Below, piece by piece: positions 5,406 to 7,402 of a stretch of DNA of 7,402 bases. Position 1 is the first letter of the stretch. Each line of letters starts with the position of its first letter. This stretch comes from Alphaproteobacteria bacterium. Lineage in GTDB: Bacteria > Pseudomonadota > Alphaproteobacteria > Caulobacterales > Caulobacteraceae. The position numbers were made by a program, and so were the translations under genes. The DNA lies in NCBI GenBank assembly GCA_028869395.1, contig JAGWSE010000473.1:1-7402 (forward strand). The letters are read 5' to 3'. Below the pieces are notes generated by a model. It had not been told where the DNA came from, did not search any database, and was given only the letters and a program-made list of their open reading frames with translations.

Positions 5406-6425
5406 ATGCGCGTCTACTACGACCGCGACGCCGACATTTCCCGCATCCTGGACAAGAAGATCGCGGTGGTAGGCTATGGCAGCCAGGGCCGCGCCCACGC
5501 GCTGAACCTGACCGATTCCGGCGTGAAGAACGTCGCGGTCGCCCTGAAGCCCGGCTCGGCCACGGCCAAGAAGGTCGAGGCCGACGGGCTGAAGGTGATG
5601 AGCGTCGCCGACGCGGCCAAGTGGGCGGACATGATCATGATCCTGGCCCCCGACGAACTGCAGCGCGACATCTACAACAACGAGATCGCGCCCAATATCC
5701 GCGACGGCGCGGCGCTGCTGTTCGCGCACGGGCTGAACGTGCACTTCAACCTGATCGAGCCCAAGGACACCATCGACGTGCTGATGGTGGCGCCCAAGGG
5801 GCCGGGCCACACCGTCCGCGGCGAATACCAGAAGGGCGGCGGCGTGCCCTGCCTGATCGCGGTCGACCGCGACGCCACCGGCAATGCGCTGGACCTGGGC
5901 CTCGCCTACGCCTCGGCGATCGGCGGCGGCCGTTCGGGGGTGATCGAGACGACGTTCCGCGAGGAGTGCGAGACCGACCTGTTCGGCGAGCAGAGCGTGC
6001 TCTGCGGCGGGCTGGTGGAGCTGATCCGCGCGGGCTTCGAGACCCTGGTCGAGGCGGGCTACGCCCCCGAGATGGCCTATTTCGAATGCCTGCACGAGGT
6101 GAAGCTGATCGTGGACCTGATCTACGAAGGCGGCATCGCCAACATGAACTACTCGATCTCCAATACCGCGGAGTACGGGGAATACGTGACCGGCCCGCGC
6201 ATCGTGACGCCGCAGACCAAGGCCGAGATGAAGCGCGTGCTGGAGGACATCCAGTCGGGCCGCTTCGTGCGCGACTGGATGGTCGAAAACGCCGCGGGCC
6301 AGCCCTCCTTCAAGGCCACGCGCCGGCGCGCTTCCGAGCATCCGATCGAGGAGGTCGGCTCACGGCTGCGCGCCATGATGCCCTGGATCACCAAGAACAA
6401 GCTGGTGGACACCAGTCGGAACTAG
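5406..6425 (+). CDS. ilvC: Ketol-acid reductoisomerase, class I
   Basis: This encodes 339 residues, the standard length of short (class I) ketol-acid reductoisomerase. The enzyme uses NADPH and Mg2+ to turn 2-acetolactate into 2,3-dihydroxy-isovalerate (Val/Leu branch) and 2-aceto-2-hydroxybutyrate into the Ile precursor, in the cytoplasm. Visible are the nucleotide-binding GYGSQGRAHALNL (residues 23-35), the phosphate-recognising loop LKPGSAT (47-53), the active-site His108 in FAHGLNVHF, PKGPGHTVR (130-138), the Mg2+ ligands Asp191 and Glu195 in TDLFGEQ and Glu227/Glu231 in YFECLHEVK, and the substrate-binding SNTAEYG (251-257). The ATG at 5406 is set by taggagaa 6 bases upstream and by the family start MRVYYDRDADI; an in-frame ATG at 5364 is rejected. 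It carries its own candidate promoter and may also receive read-through from the attenuated acetyltransferase gene. Confidence 0.98.
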   Translation: MRVYYDRDADISRILDKKIAVVGYGSQGRAHALNLTDSGVKNVAVALKPGSATAKKVEADGLKVMSVADAAKWADMIMILAPDELQRDIYNNEIAPNIRDGAALLFAHGLNVHFNLIEPKDTIDVLMVAPKGPGHTVRGEYQKGGGVPCLIAVDRDATGNALDLGLAYASAIGGGRSGVIETTFREECETDLFGEQSVLCGGLVELIRAGFETLVEAGYAPEMAYFECLHEVKLIVDLIYEGGIANMNYSISNTAEYGEYVTGPRIVTPQTKAEMKRVLEDIQSGRFVRDWMVENAAGQPSFKATRRRASEHPIEEVGSRLRAMMPWITKNKLVDTSRN

Positions 6426-6470
6426 GGCGCGCCGCTTCGCGCGGGGCGGGATGACGGATAAGGTGGGGGC

Positions 6471-6794
6471 ATGACCGATGCCCCCGCCATTCCCGACGTC
6501 ATGGACAACACCGCGGACCACCGGTTCGAGATCTCGCTGGACGGGGAGACCGCCTTCGCCGAGTACCGGCTGGTGCACGGGGCGATCATCCTGCCGCACA
6601 CGGTGGTGCCGCCGGCCTTCGAGGGCAAGGGGATCGCGAGCCGGCTGGCCCGCTACGCCATGCAGTACGCCCGCGACCACGAGCTGAAGGTGATCCCCAC
6701 CTGCCCGTTCATGGCCGCCTACATGCAGAAGCACCCCGAGAGTCACGAGCTGGTCCACCGCCTCTATCGCGAGCGGTTGGGGATCGCACCCTAG
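6471..6794 (+). CDS. Short GNAT-fold protein, COG2388 type
   Basis: This encodes 107 residues of the compact single-domain acetyltransferase group COG2388 (relatives of YidJ and human NATD1). Visible are the strand-forming RFEISLDGETAFAEYRL, the acetyl-CoA loop VVPPAFEGKGIASRLARYAM (about residues 44-63) and the group signature IPTCPFMAAYMQKHPE near the C-terminus. The Cys in that signature is typical of the family. The substrate is unknown for most members. The start at 6471 follows a purine-rich aggtggggg; a later ATG at 6501 has no ribosome binding site. It begins 45 bases after ilvC with no T-run terminator between, so co-transcription with ilvC is likely. Its stop interlocks with that of the convergent methyltransferase gene. 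Confidence 0.85.
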   Translation: MTDAPAIPDVMDNTADHRFEISLDGETAFAEYRLVHGAIILPHTVVPPAFEGKGIASRLARYAMQYARDHELKVIPTCPFMAAYMQKHPESHELVHRLYRERLGIAP

Positions 6795-7402
6795 GCCCAG
6801 GGCAGGTCGGCCGCGCCGCGCAGGATCGCCTCCGCCTCGGCTGTGTGCTTGCCGCCGTCGCGGGCGTGCAGGACGAGGGCGGGGAGCAGGCGAAGCGGCG
6901 CCTTGCCGGTCTTGACGGCGCGCACCAGCACCCGCTTGGCGGGCTCATCGGCGAAGGGATGCACCGGGCGCACCTGGAAGGAGCCCGCCTTGGGCGCGAG
7001 CAGGGCCAGGATGTCGGCCAGCCGGTCGGCGCGGTGGACGAGGGTGATGGCGCCGCCCTCGCGCACCGCCTTCACGAGGAAGCCGCACCAGGCGCCGAGC
7101 CCCTCCTGCGCGATCCAGGCGCCGCGGCGCTCGGGCGCCGGCGCGCGCAGGGCGGCGGGATCGTCGAAGAACGGCGGATTGGCCAGGACAGCTTCGAACA
7201 CCGGCAGCTTCAGCGCCGCGAACCGGCCGGCGGCGTCGCCTTCGACGACGTCGACACGGTCGGCGAGCCCGTTCAGGGCTGCGTTCTGGCGCGCGAGGGC
7301 GGCAGCGGCCGGATCGCGCTCCAGGCCGGTGAAGCGCGCGCCCGGGCGCCGGACAGCGGCGGCCAGCAGCGCCGCGCCCGCCCCGCAGCCGGCGTCGAGC
7401 AC
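6791..7402 (-). CDS. TrmN6-like tRNA (adenine-N6) methyltransferase, 5' end outside window
   Basis: The C-terminal 203 residues of a class I SAM-dependent methyltransferase are visible; the frame is open at the right edge, so the N-terminus is missing. The SAM-binding motif I VLDAGCGAGAALLAAA starts the visible part, followed by the acidic GLERD at the end of strand 2, EGDAAG, and the N6-adenine motif NPPFF (residues 75-79). The arrangement matches COG4123, whose E. coli member TrmN6 (YfiC) methylates A37 of tRNA1-Val using NPPYY at the same place. RNA methylation of an adenine N6 is therefore the best guess, though another RNA or protein (as in PrmC, NPPY) cannot be excluded. A basic segment follows (RVLVRAVKTGKAPLRLL). 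The stop codon overlaps that of the convergent GNAT gene. Confidence 0.75.
   Translation of the reverse strand: MLDAGCGAGAALLAAAVRRPGARFTGLERDPAAAALARQNAALNGLADRVDVVEGDAAGRFAALKLPVFEAVLANPPFFDDPAALRAPAPERRGAWIAQEGLGAWCGFLVKAVREGGAITLVHRADRLADILALLAPKAGSFQVRPVHPFADEPAKRVLVRAVKTGKAPLRLLPALVLHARDGGKHTAEAEAILRGAADLPWA

Noticed and set aside
4953..6341. A 462-codon open frame on the minus strand opposite ilvC and the acetyltransferase gene
   Set aside because: It is antisense to two clearly recognised genes. Its composition (His/Arg/Gly/Ala-rich, no domain) is what the antisense strand of GC-rich coding DNA gives.
5621..6454. A 277-codon frame inside ilvC
   Set aside because: It overlaps ilvC in another frame and has Arg-rich shadow composition.
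6426..6470. GC-rich hairpin-like sequence after ilvC as a terminator
   Set aside because: Only about five pairs can be formed and there is no T-run, so I do not call a terminator there.

Overview
The window is a GC-rich, densely packed chromosomal segment that looks alphaproteobacterial, most likely Caulobacterales (Caulobacter/Phenylobacterium type). The reasons are the very high GC, the short class I ilvC, ArfB and YhhY-type genes, many small secreted or lipoprotein genes, and two candidate promoters resembling the Caulobacter housekeeping consensus (TTGAC-type -35, 14-base gap, GCTANAWC-type -10). The genus is an inference. No tRNA, rRNA, CRISPR array or insertion sequence was seen, and no gap between genes exceeds 300 bases.

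Layout: (1) 1-540 is the 3' end of clpB, closed by a strong hairpin terminator. (2) 624-1420 holds two small secreted proteins on the minus strand. (3) 1614-2696 is a gene for a redoxin-like plus 2-oxoglutarate/Fe(II) oxygenase protein, broken by three single-base frameshifts. (4) A perfect 32-base palindrome separates it from a convergent lipoprotein gene (2677-3213, minus). (5) A divergent histidine-rich lipoprotein gene (3403-4152) follows and ends tail-to-tail on arfB (4149-4574, minus), a stalled-ribosome rescue factor. (6) 4584-4750 on the plus strand has the layout of an amino-acid attenuator: candidate promoter, a 25-codon leader ORF with four Val codons among its last six sense codons, a long hairpin over those codons, and an abutting intrinsic terminator. 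(7) Behind it come a YhhY/AaaT-type amino acid N-acetyltransferase (4790-5290) and ilvC (5406-6425), the latter with its own candidate promoter. (8) A short COG2388 GNAT protein (6471-6794) ends tail-to-tail on a TrmN6-like methyltransferase that runs off the right edge (6791-7402, minus).

How it fits together: the central theme is branched-chain amino acids. IlvC makes the common valine/leucine/isoleucine precursors. The Val-rich leader suggests that transcription into the acetyltransferase gene, and by read-through possibly ilvC, rises when charged tRNA-Val is short. Other genes are cell-envelope proteins of unknown role and translation or protein quality-control functions (ClpB, ArfB, tRNA methylation).

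The most notable observations are the undescribed-looking Val attenuator in front of an acetyltransferase gene, the frameshifted oxygenase, and the apparent restriction of the tetranucleotide CTAG to gene ends, including two convergent pairs whose TAG stops interlock in one CTAG.
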